Shown: in pieces, positions 14,446 through 22,090 of the stretch
How the letters are laid out: each line of letters begins with the position of its first letter
Numbering within the stretch: the stretch's first letter is position 1
Origin: an uncultured Chlamydiae bacterium
Lineage (GTDB): Bacteria > Chlamydiota > Chlamydiia > Chlamydiales > 2-12-FULL-49-11
DNA: 22,091 nt
NCBI GenBank assembly: GCA_937996705.1
Contig: CALKUQ010000049.1
Coordinates: forward strand, 1-22,091
Direction: 5' to 3'
Position numbers and translations under genes: made by a program
Notes under the pieces: generated by a model
What the model was told of the DNA's origin: nothing
Seen by the model: only the letters and a program-made list of their open reading frames with translations
The model's database searches: none

Positions 14446-14474
14446 TTCAGATTTTTTTGAAAACTTGTTATAGT
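14446..14474 (+). promoter_or_regulatory. Predicted promoter of the cyclophilin gene
   Basis: TTCAGA (14446-14451), a 17-bp spacer, TATAGT (14469-14474). Transcription would start near 14481, just before the strong GGAGGGAG ribosome-binding site. Confidence 0.45.
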
Positions 14475-14493
14475 TTCTTTCCGGAGGGAGTAT

Positions 14494-15045
14494 ATGAAAT
14501 TATTTACTGTTGCGCTTTGCGCTCTAACAATTAATTTAATAGCGGGAGAATCTATGACTAAATTTTCAGCACCTAAAGAAGCGATGAGCTTTGAGAAAGG
14601 TAAGTCTTATAATGCAATTATTAAAACTTCTAAAGGGGAAGTTGTTTGCGAATTAAATTTTGAAAAAGCACCTCTTTCAGTAACCAACTTTGTGCAATTG
14701 GCAAAAGGGGGCTTTTATAATGGGTTGACGTTTCATCGCGTTGTTCCTAATTTTGTAGTACAAGGGGGGGATCCTGAGGGTACAGGTAGAGGTGGCCCTG
14801 GTTACACAGTTCCAGCAGAGATTGGACTGCCGCATGAGCAAGGAGCTCTTGCTTGGGCGAGAACTGGCGATGAGGTAAATCCGACAAAAAGTTCCAGTGG
14901 ATCGCAATTCTATATTACTTTAGAAAAAACTCCCTTTTTAGATGGGCAGTACACGGTCTTTGGAAAAACTCTTTCTGGATTTGATGTAGTTAAAAAAATT
15001 CAGCAGGGCGATAAAATTGAGTCTGTTGAAATTGTAGTTCGATAG
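14494..15045 (+). CDS. Exported cyclophilin-type peptidyl-prolyl isomerase
   Basis: 183 residues that catalyse cis-trans isomerisation of Xaa-Pro bonds during protein folding. Residues 1-18 (MKLFTVALCALTINLIAG) form a signal peptide, so it should act in the periplasm on exported proteins such as the neighbouring outer-membrane barrels. Catalytic residues are seen in FHRVVPNFVVQGGD (R82, F87, Q90) and GSQFYITL (Q138, Y140). The position matching cyclophilin A W121 is F148 and that of H126 is Y153, as in bacterial cyclophilins that bind cyclosporin poorly. The ATG at 14494 has GGAGGGAG. It stands alone, with its own likely promoter, and converges on the next gene with 1 bp between the stops. 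Confidence 0.93.
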   Translation: MKLFTVALCALTINLIAGESMTKFSAPKEAMSFEKGKSYNAIIKTSKGEVVCELNFEKAPLSVTNFVQLAKGGFYNGLTFHRVVPNFVVQGGDPEGTGRGGPGYTVPAEIGLPHEQGALAWARTGDEVNPTKSSSGSQFYITLEKTPFLDGQYTVFGKTLSGFDVVKKIQQGDKIESVEIVVR

Positions 15046-15046
15046 G

Positions 15047-15568
15047 TTATTTATTCTTTTCACTGATTAAATAATCAAAGAAAACTTTCAAGCCGGTCTT
15101 CTCTGTTTCAAGAGTTTCAAGGCCGGTTTTGAGATGGCTGACTGTTATCTCTTCATCAAGATGTAGGTATTTTGCAAACCCTCTACCAATGTTTAAAAAG
15201 CACTCTTTATCTCTGTTGTAGGCGACTAAAATTTCTTTTCTGCCCCCAGCAATAAAGGGGTCATATTTCATAGAGCTTTGCTGGATTTTTTTCATGCTTT
15301 TAACAAGGTCTGGGTGAGAAAATATGAATGCCCAAAACTGAAAGAAAGGGGTGTCTTTTCGAACTTCATCCCCTAACTTAGTTAGATGATTTTTCTTGAT
15401 TGCAAGCATAAGAGCTCTGGTTTTTGCTACAGTCGTTACAATTTCAGTGATTTTTTCGCCTGAGCTCTTACTAACTTCGTATTCAAAATTGCAACTAGCT
15501 ACCAGCGGTTCCGCACAAAATAATAAGAGCGGCAATATTAAGAGCGGTAGCTTTTTTAGAATCCCCAT
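15047..15568 (-). CDS. Hypothetical lipoprotein
   Basis: 173 residues. The N-terminus has two lysines, a hydrophobic core and then VASC (residues 23-26), which fits a lipobox with C26 as the lipidated residue. A plain signal peptide is the alternative. The mature part is charged and helical, with HLTKLGDEVRKDTPFFQFWAF and a paired-helix C-terminus rich in Glu, Lys and Leu. Only one other cysteine is present. I recognise no family. Its start overlaps the end of the upstream small gene by 74 bp, so the two are probably cotranscribed from the promoter at 15831-15859. It converges on the cyclophilin gene. Confidence 0.7.
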   Translation of the reverse strand: MGILKKLPLLILPLLLFCAEPLVASCNFEYEVSKSSGEKITEIVTTVAKTRALMLAIKKNHLTKLGDEVRKDTPFFQFWAFIFSHPDLVKSMKKIQQSSMKYDPFIAGGRKEILVAYNRDKECFLNIGRGFAKYLHLDEEITVSHLKTGLETLETEKTGLKVFFDYLISEKNK

Positions 15569-15791
15569 GTTCTTCAGATAGCGGGACGCTCATTTTTCTG
15601 CAATCATAAAAAAAATTCTGGGAAGTACCGCATTTTTTGTCAGCTCTTGTATCAAGCAAAGAGAGGATGTCAATTGGTAGTTCTGGGATTGCATGCGCTT
15701 TTGCAGGACCGTGTTTTGGAGAGGATGAGGGTGTCCATTTAGCAACAACAGCTTCTGGGTTTGTGTTAAAAAAAGGTGATGTTGAGTGCAT
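15495..15791 (-). CDS. Small hypothetical protein
   Basis: 98 residues, unknown family. I accept it as a gene because the ATG at 15791 has a strong AGGGAGA ribosome-binding site at good spacing and a near-consensus promoter (TTGAAA, 17 bp, TATGAT) lies about 40 bp upstream. The N-terminal half is Pro/Ser-rich (TPSSSPKHGPAKAHAIPELP), the middle is polar with two cysteines, and the last 18 residues (ATALNIAALIILCGTAGS) are hydrophobic. That C-terminal hydrophobic stretch lies in the 74-bp overlap with the following lipoprotein gene, so the tail could be incidental. It has no signal peptide. Confidence 0.55.
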   Translation of the reverse strand: MHSTSPFFNTNPEAVVAKWTPSSSPKHGPAKAHAIPELPIDILSLLDTRADKKCGTSQNFFYDCRKMSVPLSEEHGDSKKATALNIAALIILCGTAGS

Positions 15792-15830
15792 TTTATTCTC
15801 CCTAGGTTTTTTTTGTAGATGATGATGAAC

Positions 15831-15859
15831 ATCATAAGAATATTGCTCAATTCTTTCAA
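15831..15859 (-). promoter_or_regulatory. Minus-strand promoter with overlapping inverted repeat
   Basis: On the minus strand: TTGAAA (15859-15854), a 17-bp spacer and TATGAT (15836-15831). An inverted repeat, ATGATG-AA-CATCAT (15822-15835), overlaps the -10 box and the expected start point, a place typical of repressor operators. It would drive the small gene and the lipoprotein gene. Confidence 0.6.
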
Positions 15860-15869
15860 TGTAATTTTC

Positions 15870-15898
15870 TTGTGAAACAAAATCGTGAGATGTAGAAT
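15870..15898 (+). promoter_or_regulatory. Predicted promoter of the outer-membrane protein array
   Basis: TTGTGA (15870-15875), a 17-bp spacer, TAGAAT (15893-15898), with a start near 15905 and a leader of about 20 nt. The -35 boxes of this and the divergent promoter are only 10 bp apart. No other good promoter was seen between the six array genes, so this could drive all of them. Confidence 0.5.
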
Positions 15899-15924
15899 AA
15901 AAAATTCAATTGTGAGGTTTTTTT

Positions 15925-16935
15925 GTGAAGCGAATCTGTGTTGCTTTAATTCCTTTTTTTATAAGCGTTTCTGCAAATGAGATGCCAGAGATTTTTTCTA
16001 AAAGCTCAAGGTTTGAGACAAAAGATCCCTGGAATTTTAGCGTAAATGTGGCATTTAATGAGTATCAAGCGGTTCAAGATTCTATGGAACTGGCTTATGA
16101 AAGTTCTACAAGTAATAAAGTTTCGAATGGCTCTTTAATTGTGTTAAATTATGACTACCACCCAGGATTTCAAGTCGGATTCACTTTAAATACCCCTTAC
16201 GATTATTGGGTTTTGGGAGGAGAGTTTTTGTGGTATCAAGGAAATTCGGGGAGAAAAAAAACTGCCGAGGAGCCTCTATATTATTTGTCGCCCCTTTTTA
16301 TAGGAGATAGCCCTTTTATTAGATCTCTAGATGCAAATTGGAAGTTGTATGTCGATGTTGCAGATCTTTACCTAAGTAGACCTTATTATTTAGGGGAAAA
16401 GTGGAAAGTGGTCCCTTACTCTGGATTTAGAGGATCTTGGATTAGTCAAACTCTTAAACTTGATGCAAATCTCTTTGATGAGGTCCCGACAACGCAATCG
16501 GCAATCATAAAAAGTAAATCTTGGGGAATCGGTCCAAGGGTCGGATTTCGGAGCAATTTTTTGCTAGGTTGTGGTGTTAGTCTTTTTGGGGATTTAGCTT
16601 CAAGCATTTTATACACAAGGTATAATAAAATTGATGCAGAATTTAAAAATTCTTTGAGCCAGGAGTCACGTACCTCTAATAATCAGTTTGGTAGTGTAAG
16701 GCCAAATATTGATGCCGGTCTCGGAGTTGAGTGGGATTCGTTATTGGCATTTAGTTCGGGTTCTTATGATTGGAAAAAAACGTTTTATTTGAATTTAAGC
16801 GCCTCTTATAATTTTTCTCTGTTTTTTGCTCAAAATATGGGAGTTGCTTTGGTGAGTGCTGCAGATAGTTCAGACTCCACGCCGGGTAATTTGTATTTGC
16901 AAGGATTAACCATTAGTTTGGCTTTTGTTTTTTAA
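15925..16935 (+). CDS. MOMP-like outer-membrane beta-barrel, array member 1
   Basis: 336 residues, with a signal peptide at about 1-17 (cleavage after SVSA). It is the first of six paralogues that share NEY....QDSMEIAFP, a PGFQVGF..NTPYD.W segment, the run DLYLTRPYYSGK, SWGIGPRLG, LFGNLATS.LYTRY and a C-terminal F. The terminal Phe and alternating hydrophobic pattern indicate a BAM-assembled porin-like barrel. The family resembles the MOMP-like proteins of environmental chlamydiae; function as a porin or adhesin is inferred. The GTG start at 15925 has GAGG seven bases upstream, separated from it by T7. It has a long turn before the last strands (FSSGSYDWKKTFY), like member 5. A run of A8 at 16254-16261 lies in a variable loop. 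Confidence 0.85.
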   Translation: MKRICVALIPFFISVSANEMPEIFSKSSRFETKDPWNFSVNVAFNEYQAVQDSMELAYESSTSNKVSNGSLIVLNYDYHPGFQVGFTLNTPYDYWVLGGEFLWYQGNSGRKKTAEEPLYYLSPLFIGDSPFIRSLDANWKLYVDVADLYLSRPYYLGEKWKVVPYSGFRGSWISQTLKLDANLFDEVPTTQSAIIKSKSWGIGPRVGFRSNFLLGCGVSLFGDLASSILYTRYNKIDAEFKNSLSQESRTSNNQFGSVRPNIDAGLGVEWDSLLAFSSGSYDWKKTFYLNLSASYNFSLFFAQNMGVALVSAADSSDSTPGNLYLQGLTISLAFVF

Positions 16936-16944
16936 AGGATTGGC

Positions 16945-17910
16945 ATGAAATATGTTGCGTTGTTTTTGACAGTAGGAATTACAACTCTAACTTGTTCAGA
17001 AGAGAGAGGGCCGCAGTTTGGATTTTCAAAAAGTGCAAGATTAGAAATGAATAAGAATTGGGATCTTAGTATCAATGCAAACTTTAATGAGTATGCAGTA
17101 AGTCAGGATTCTATGGAAATTGCTTTTCCCTATCTCTTTGGCTATCTCTTTTCTCCTAGTAGCTCTTCTGTAAATGGTCCAGCAGTTGTTTTTGATAGCA
17201 ATTATAAGGCAGGATTTCAGGTCGGTTTTTTGCTTAATACCCCTTATGATAAGTGGTGTTTTGGGGGTGAGTATGAGTGGTTTCGCAGCAGCGTAGCACT
17301 TTCTAAAAGTGGGGGAGGATTGCTTTCTTATACCTCTCCATTTTTTGTAAATAGTAGCGCACACTCGTTTGGTTCTTTTACATCTAAATGGAATGTTGGC
17401 ATCGATTTAATTGATCTGTACTTAACAAGGCCCTACTACTCTGGAAAAAGGGTGTCGGTCTCTCCATTTGTTGGATTGCGAGGAAATTTAATTCGTCAGC
17501 ATTTTAGTTTAGATTCTGCTGTAGAGTTTGCAAAAGGGCGTTCCAATTCCTGGGGTGTAGGTCCCTCTCTTGGTGCTAGAGGAAATGGGGTTTTGAAATT
17601 TGGATTTAGTCTTTTTGGGAACTTAGCAACCTCTCTTCTCTATACAAGGTATACGGAAATTGGACTGGACTATGCCGATTCTGTTTTTGCAAGAAATAAT
17701 AATGTGGGGACGCTCAGACCTATTTTAGAAAGCGGTATGGGATTAAAATGGGCAAGGGGAAATATTAGTTTGGATGTCGCTTATAATTTTCTCGTATTCT
17801 TTTCTCAAAACATGATCAAGGGTTTGGTCTCTACGGCTAGTTTAGAACAAGCTGCATATGGAAATCTTTATCTACAAGGGGTGTCAGTAGGTGGGTCGAT
17901 TATTTTCTAG
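16945..17910 (+). CDS. MOMP-like outer-membrane beta-barrel, array member 2
   Basis: 321 residues, the shortest member, with a signal peptide of about 18 residues. It keeps QDSMEIAFP and the DLYLTRPYYSGK run, followed by NSWGVGPSLG, LFGNLATSLLYTRYT and FSQNM, and ends in Phe. It differs in having a Ser-rich first loop (SPSSSSVNG) after QDSMEIAFPYLFGYLF, and in lacking the long loop before the last strands (only WARGNISLD). The ATG at 16945 follows the previous stop by 9 bp, with AAAGGA across that stop. Its last codons carry the AAGGGG that serves as ribosome-binding site for the overlapping member 3. Confidence 0.85.
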   Translation: MKYVALFLTVGITTLTCSEERGPQFGFSKSARLEMNKNWDLSINANFNEYAVSQDSMEIAFPYLFGYLFSPSSSSVNGPAVVFDSNYKAGFQVGFLLNTPYDKWCFGGEYEWFRSSVALSKSGGGLLSYTSPFFVNSSAHSFGSFTSKWNVGIDLIDLYLTRPYYSGKRVSVSPFVGLRGNLIRQHFSLDSAVEFAKGRSNSWGVGPSLGARGNGVLKFGFSLFGNLATSLLYTRYTEIGLDYADSVFARNNNVGTLRPILESGMGLKWARGNISLDVAYNFLVFFSQNMIKGLVSTASLEQAAYGNLYLQGVSVGGSIIF

Positions 17911-18874
17911 TTGTCTTTTGTTGATGACGAGTACAGTCTTTGCAGATGCAGGATTCTCAAAGGGATTTAGAGTTTTTGAGGAAAGTCCCTGGAGCTATAG
18001 CTTTTCCGCTGCTTTTACAGAGTATGCTGCAATTCAAGATTCGATGGAGATTGCATTTCCAAGTAATTCTACAAATCTTCCAGTCGGTTCTGTTCTCAAT
18101 TTTGGGTTTGGGTACAATCCAGGGTTTGAAGTGGGATTTATTTTAAATACTCCCTACGATAATTGGAGTTTAGCTTCTGACTATCTTTGGTATCGGGGAA
18201 GTTCCCATCTCTCTAAAACAAACGATGGCTCTACTTCTTATTCAAGCCCTTTGTTTGGTACAGGATTTTATGAAAATCTGATGAGCTCACTGGATGCAAA
18301 TTGGCATTTAGGGCTGGACTTGATAGATCTATATTTAACAAGGCCTTACTATTCCGGCAAAAAATTGACGATTAAGCCGATGGTCGGTCTTCGAGGGGAT
18401 TTGATTCGGGAAACATTTCATTTAGAGGGGGATGTTTTTGGAGGTGATGCTGCGAATCAATTTGTGAAGACAACGTCTAAATTATGGGGGGTTGGTCCAA
18501 GACTGGGCGCTGAAGGGGACTTTATCTATTTTAGAAACTGGAGTTTTTTTGGCAATTTAGCAACGAGCCTGCTCTATACCTACTATACTAAAATACGGGT
18601 GAATTATGATAATTCTCTCAATCAGGAGTCTCAAGCAAAAAATGATGGTGTGAGTCTTTTTCATCCTAACATTGATGCGGGATTGGGTCTGAATTTCGGC
18701 GGTTACGCTTGGAAAAATGCCTTTTATTGTAACTTAAGGGTGGCCTACAACTTTTCGATCTTTTTTTCTCAAAATATGGGAAGAGCCTTAGTCTCTTCTG
18801 CCAATGAGAGTGTTGCAAGGCCCCAAAATCTCTATTTGCAAGGTGCATCAATCGGGCTTGATTTTATCTTTTGA
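17891..18874 (+). CDS. MOMP-like outer-membrane beta-barrel, array member 3
   Basis: 327 residues. The start is GTG at 17891, inside member 2 (20-bp overlap). It is supported by AAGGGG at about 17877-17882 and gives a proper signal peptide ending VFA before DAGFSKGF. Later in-frame starts (TTG 17918, ATG 17924) would destroy the signal peptide. It is among the best matches to the array consensus: QDSMEIAFPS, NPGFEVGFILNTPYD, LDANWHLGLDLIDLYLTRPYYSGK, LWGVGPRLG, terminal Phe. The loop before the last strands is GGYAWKNAFY, like member 6. Translational coupling to member 2 is likely. Confidence 0.85.
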   Translation: MGRLFSSCLLLMTSTVFADAGFSKGFRVFEESPWSYSFSAAFTEYAAIQDSMEIAFPSNSTNLPVGSVLNFGFGYNPGFEVGFILNTPYDNWSLASDYLWYRGSSHLSKTNDGSTSYSSPLFGTGFYENLMSSLDANWHLGLDLIDLYLTRPYYSGKKLTIKPMVGLRGDLIRETFHLEGDVFGGDAANQFVKTTSKLWGVGPRLGAEGDFIYFRNWSFFGNLATSLLYTYYTKIRVNYDNSLNQESQAKNDGVSLFHPNIDAGLGLNFGGYAWKNAFYCNLRVAYNFSIFFSQNMGRALVSSANESVARPQNLYLQGASIGLDFIF

Positions 18875-18896
18875 TTAAAATAGAGTACAAATAAGT

Positions 18897-19889
18897 ATGA
18901 AACATTTTACTGTCTTGCTTTTCTTAGGTGTGGGTTCGAGTCTTCTGGCTTTTGATTCTGGCTTGCCACTCGATTTAAACCAAACCCTTCCGATTGTTTC
19001 TCAGTTGACAAGAGAAAAAAAGGGTTGGGATTTTTCAATCAGCGCTACATTTAATGAATACATAGCAATCCAAGATTCGATGGAAATTGCCTTTCCTGGT
19101 GAGGTTCCAATCGGTAATATCGTTGTTTTAGATTATGCCTATAAGCCTGGGTTTGAAGTCGGTTTTGTTTTTAATACCCCCTTTGAAGGGTGGAATATTT
19201 GCGGGGAGTATCTTTGGTTTCGAGGAACCTCGCAGGTTACCAAACCTGCTAATGGAACCGTCCCCTACACATCTCCTATTTTGATAGAGCCATTTGATAT
19301 TGCAATTGGTTCGATTGAATCTCAATGGCGTCTTGGGATGGATATTATTGATTTGTATTTAAGTCGATCTTACTATTCTGGAAAGCATTTGAGTCTATCT
19401 CCTTTTTTAGGTCTTCGTAATACTTGGATTCGGGATCATTTTGAGTTAAAAGCTTCAAAATTTGTAGCCGCTTCAAATATTGATCGAGCAACTACCACCT
19501 CTAGAGCTGCAGGAATCGGCCCAAGAATAGGGTTTCAAGGGAATTTTTTATTGAGTCAGAGATGGACGCTTTTTGGTAATTTAGCAACAAGTTTTCTCTA
19601 TACAAACTATAACACGCTGAAGCTAAATTATCTTAATTATTTAGGTGAGCAATCAAATTTAGAAAATGATGGAGCTAAGACATTTCGCTCGATTTTAGAG
19701 TCGGGGATCGGGCTCTGTTGGGAGTCAAGAGGTCCGCATAAAATTAGTGTCAATGTTGCCTACAATCTTGCTGTCTTTTTTTCGCAAAATATGGAGAGAA
19801 CTTTGGTAGCGTTGGCTAGGAGTACACAAGTGCCTCCAGGCGATCTTTATTTAAGTGGTGTATCGATAGGAGCGTCAGTTGTTTTCTAG
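18897..19889 (+). CDS. MOMP-like outer-membrane beta-barrel, array member 4
   Basis: 330 residues with a signal peptide ending SLLA. After it comes an extra N-terminal stretch, SGLPLDLNQTLPIVSQ, which members 1, 2, 3 and 5 lack but member 6 has (TGLPVNLDQIQAGISQ). The rest follows the family: QDSMEIAFPG, KPGFEVGFVFNTPF, IIDLYLSRSYYSGK, LFGNLATSFLYTNY, terminal Phe. The loop before the last strands is short, like member 2. The ATG at 18897 lies 22 bp after the member 3 stop without a strong ribosome-binding site. Its last codons contain AGGAG for member 5. Confidence 0.85.
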   Translation: MKHFTVLLFLGVGSSLLAFDSGLPLDLNQTLPIVSQLTREKKGWDFSISATFNEYIAIQDSMEIAFPGEVPIGNIVVLDYAYKPGFEVGFVFNTPFEGWNICGEYLWFRGTSQVTKPANGTVPYTSPILIEPFDIAIGSIESQWRLGMDIIDLYLSRSYYSGKHLSLSPFLGLRNTWIRDHFELKASKFVAASNIDRATTTSRAAGIGPRIGFQGNFLLSQRWTLFGNLATSFLYTNYNTLKLNYLNYLGEQSNLENDGAKTFRSILESGIGLCWESRGPHKISVNVAYNLAVFFSQNMERTLVALARSTQVPPGDLYLSGVSIGASVVF

Positions 19890-20916
19890 ATCGATTTCAG
19901 TTTTATTTTTAACTCAGACCTTTCTTTTTGGAGTCGAACCGATTCTCTTAGGTTTTTCTCAAGATGCTAGAATTGAGCCGAGAGATTCCTCCGATATTAG
20001 TGTGAATTTTAGCTTTAATGAATATTTTGCTAGTCAAGATGAGATGGAAGTGGGGTATGCGGGAAACACGGCTGACTTATTTTATCCAGTTTATCAAGTT
20101 CCTCAAGGGGAGGTTCTTAGGTTGGGGAATAATTATAGACCTGGATTTCAAGTAGGGTTTAAAAGCGCTTTACCTATCGACCATTGGATCTTTGGAGGTG
20201 ACTACCTTTGGTATAGAGGTCACGCAGCGACCAAACATTATCACCATGGAACTGATTATTATATGTCGCCGCTGTTTGTCTCCCCTTACAATCTTGTGTT
20301 AAGCTCAATTGCGGCAGATTGGTATTTAGCCCTTGATCTTGTCGATTTTTTCTTAACGCGCCCCTACTATGAAGGGAAAAGGGTGACTGTTGAACCTCTG
20401 TTAGGGATTAAGGTAGGCTCGATTCGACAAAATTTAGATGTACATGCCGATGTTTTAGAAGGTGATTGGGAAACGCAAGAAGTTACTGCAAGATCTAGAG
20501 CTCTTGGAATCGGACCGAAGCTAGGTTGTCAGAGCAACTACTTACTAGGGAAGGGATTTGCCCTCTTTGGCGATCTTGCTGCTACCTTTTTTTATTCAAG
20601 GTATACAAAAAACAGAATTCGCTACGACAATTATGGGGAGTATTCAAATTCCTTAAAGGAAAATGGGTATTCTGCTCTTAGGCCGATTATGGAAGCTGGA
20701 ATGGGGCTTAGCTGGAAAGGGTATTTTGGTTTGGGATCTGGATCTTATAATTGGCATAAGACCTTTTATATGAGTCTCTCTTGCGCCTATAATTTTTCCC
20801 TCTTCTTTTCTCAAAACGTTTCAAGAGGTTTAATTCAAACCGCTAATAAAGGTCAATCTACCCCTGGGAATCTCTATTTGCAAGGCTTTTCGGTTGGAAT
20901 GGACTTTATCTTTTAA
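19879..20916 (+). CDS. MOMP-like outer-membrane beta-barrel, array member 5
   Basis: 345 residues, the longest member. The TTG start at 19879 lies inside member 4 (11-bp overlap). AGGAG at 19868-19872 and the resulting signal peptide (ending FLFG) support it. The family core is more diverged: QDEMEVGYAG replaces QDSMEIAFP, and LVDFFLTRPYYEGK replaces the usual run. One surface loop is histidine- and tyrosine-rich (HAATKHYHHGTDYYM). The loop before the last strands (GLGSGSYNWHKTFYM) matches member 1. It keeps the terminal Phe. Confidence 0.85.
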   Translation: MFSRSISVLFLTQTFLFGVEPILLGFSQDARIEPRDSSDISVNFSFNEYFASQDEMEVGYAGNTADLFYPVYQVPQGEVLRLGNNYRPGFQVGFKSALPIDHWIFGGDYLWYRGHAATKHYHHGTDYYMSPLFVSPYNLVLSSIAADWYLALDLVDFFLTRPYYEGKRVTVEPLLGIKVGSIRQNLDVHADVLEGDWETQEVTARSRALGIGPKLGCQSNYLLGKGFALFGDLAATFFYSRYTKNRIRYDNYGEYSNSLKENGYSALRPIMEAGMGLSWKGYFGLGSGSYNWHKTFYMSLSCAYNFSLFFSQNVSRGLIQTANKGQSTPGNLYLQGFSVGMDFIF

Positions 20917-20928
20917 GGATTCTTATTT

Positions 20929-21957
20929 ATGAAAAAAGTTTTTTTCGGGTTTATTGCAATGACTCTTTTGGTGGCAGAGGAGGGTCAAATCCCCTCCAAG
21001 ATTGATACAGGACTTCCGGTGAATTTAGACCAAATTCAGGCAGGGATCTCACAGAGTGGAAGATTTCAAGTAAGAGATGGGTGGGGTGGCGGATTTACTT
21101 TGAAATTTAATGAATATGCGCCAAGTGGAGACTCTCGGGAAATTGCTTATGAAAGTACAACTCTGCAGCAACCAGAGGGAAAGGTAGCTACATTTGACTC
21201 TAAATATCATGCAGGATTTTCTGCAGGAGTTGTATTGAATCTCCCCTACGATCACTGGACAGTCAGTGGAGATTATCTCTGGTTTTTAGGAACTGAGGAG
21301 GTAAATAAAGACGACAGTTTCTATTTTTCTCCGGTATTTAATTTGCCCCCTTTTGATCTTGTAATGGATTTCTTTCACTCTAAATGGCGTTTGCAGGTAA
21401 ATGTCGGTGATTTAACTCTTTCAAGAGCCTATTATTCAGGAACAAATTTGACTTTTGAACCTCTGTTAGGTTTTAAAGTTGCCGTAATTGAAGATGATTT
21501 TAAATTAGTTGCGAATGTGATTACCGAGTCCTTAGTAAGCCAAGAGACCTGGGTAGAATCGTCTTCCTGGGGAGTTGGACCGAAACTTGGGGTAAAGGGA
21601 AACTGGCTTTTAGGGGGTGGTTTTAGCTTTTTTGGAAATGTTTCTAGCGCACTTCTCTATACAACTTATACAGATCTAGAGGTTACCTACCTAAATTCTT
21701 TGGGTGCAAGCTCTTTAGCAAGAAATAATAACGCGCAAATCGTACAGCCAATTATAGATACTTCAGTTGGTTTTAATTTGGGTACTTCTGCATGGAAGAA
21801 TTCATTCTTTATTAATTTAGAGATTTCGTACAACTTTGCTGTTTTCTTTTCGCAAAATATGGGCAGAGCGTTAGTTTCCACTGCAACTTCGACTCAAGCA
21901 ACTCCTGCTAATTTGTATTTGCAAGGGGTCTCTGTTGGATTGGGCTTTATTTTTTAA
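20929..21957 (+). CDS. MOMP-like outer-membrane beta-barrel, array member 6
   Basis: 342 residues with a signal peptide ending LLVA. It shares the N-terminal extension GLPVNLDQI with member 4. The QDSMEIAFP motif has drifted to GDSREIAYES and the DLYLTRPYYSGK run to DLTLSRAYYSGT. The C-terminal third (WKNSFFINLEISYNFAVFFSQNMGRALVS... to the terminal Phe) stays close to member 3. The mature protein has no cysteine. The ATG at 20929 lies 12 bp after the member 5 stop, with AAGGA across that stop. No terminator is seen after it, so the operon may run past the window. Confidence 0.85.
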   Translation: MKKVFFGFIAMTLLVAEEGQIPSKIDTGLPVNLDQIQAGISQSGRFQVRDGWGGGFTLKFNEYAPSGDSREIAYESTTLQQPEGKVATFDSKYHAGFSAGVVLNLPYDHWTVSGDYLWFLGTEEVNKDDSFYFSPVFNLPPFDLVMDFFHSKWRLQVNVGDLTLSRAYYSGTNLTFEPLLGFKVAVIEDDFKLVANVITESLVSQETWVESSSWGVGPKLGVKGNWLLGGGFSFFGNVSSALLYTTYTDLEVTYLNSLGASSLARNNNAQIVQPIIDTSVGFNLGTSAWKNSFFINLEISYNFAVFFSQNMGRALVSTATSTQATPANLYLQGVSVGLGFIF

Positions 21958-21964
21958 GGGCTGG

Positions 21965-22090
21965 ATGCAGCTAGAGCTACTCTCCATTGAGCCTGACTAT
22001 CTATACTGGTTCCAAATGAATCTTACCCATCTTTTATTACCTGCATCTTCATCTGTAAATTTGCCTCGGGCTTACCTAGTTTTCAAATAG
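21965..22090 (+). CDS. Possible 41-residue ORF after the array
   Basis: ATG at 21965, 7 bp after the member 6 stop, with AAGGG overlapping that stop; TAG at 22088-22090. The product begins MQLELLSIEPDYLYWF. It has no signal peptide and no recognised family. EPDYLYW might be a decayed trace of another barrel gene. The tight spacing is the only support, and it may be chance. Confidence 0.25.
   Translation: MQLELLSIEPDYLYWFQMNLTHLLLPASSSVNLPRAYLVFK

Noticed and set aside
15590..15880. 96-codon minus-strand ORF
   Set aside because: It has no ribosome-binding site, begins upstream of the predicted promoter, and overlaps the better-supported ORF at 15495-15791 in another frame.
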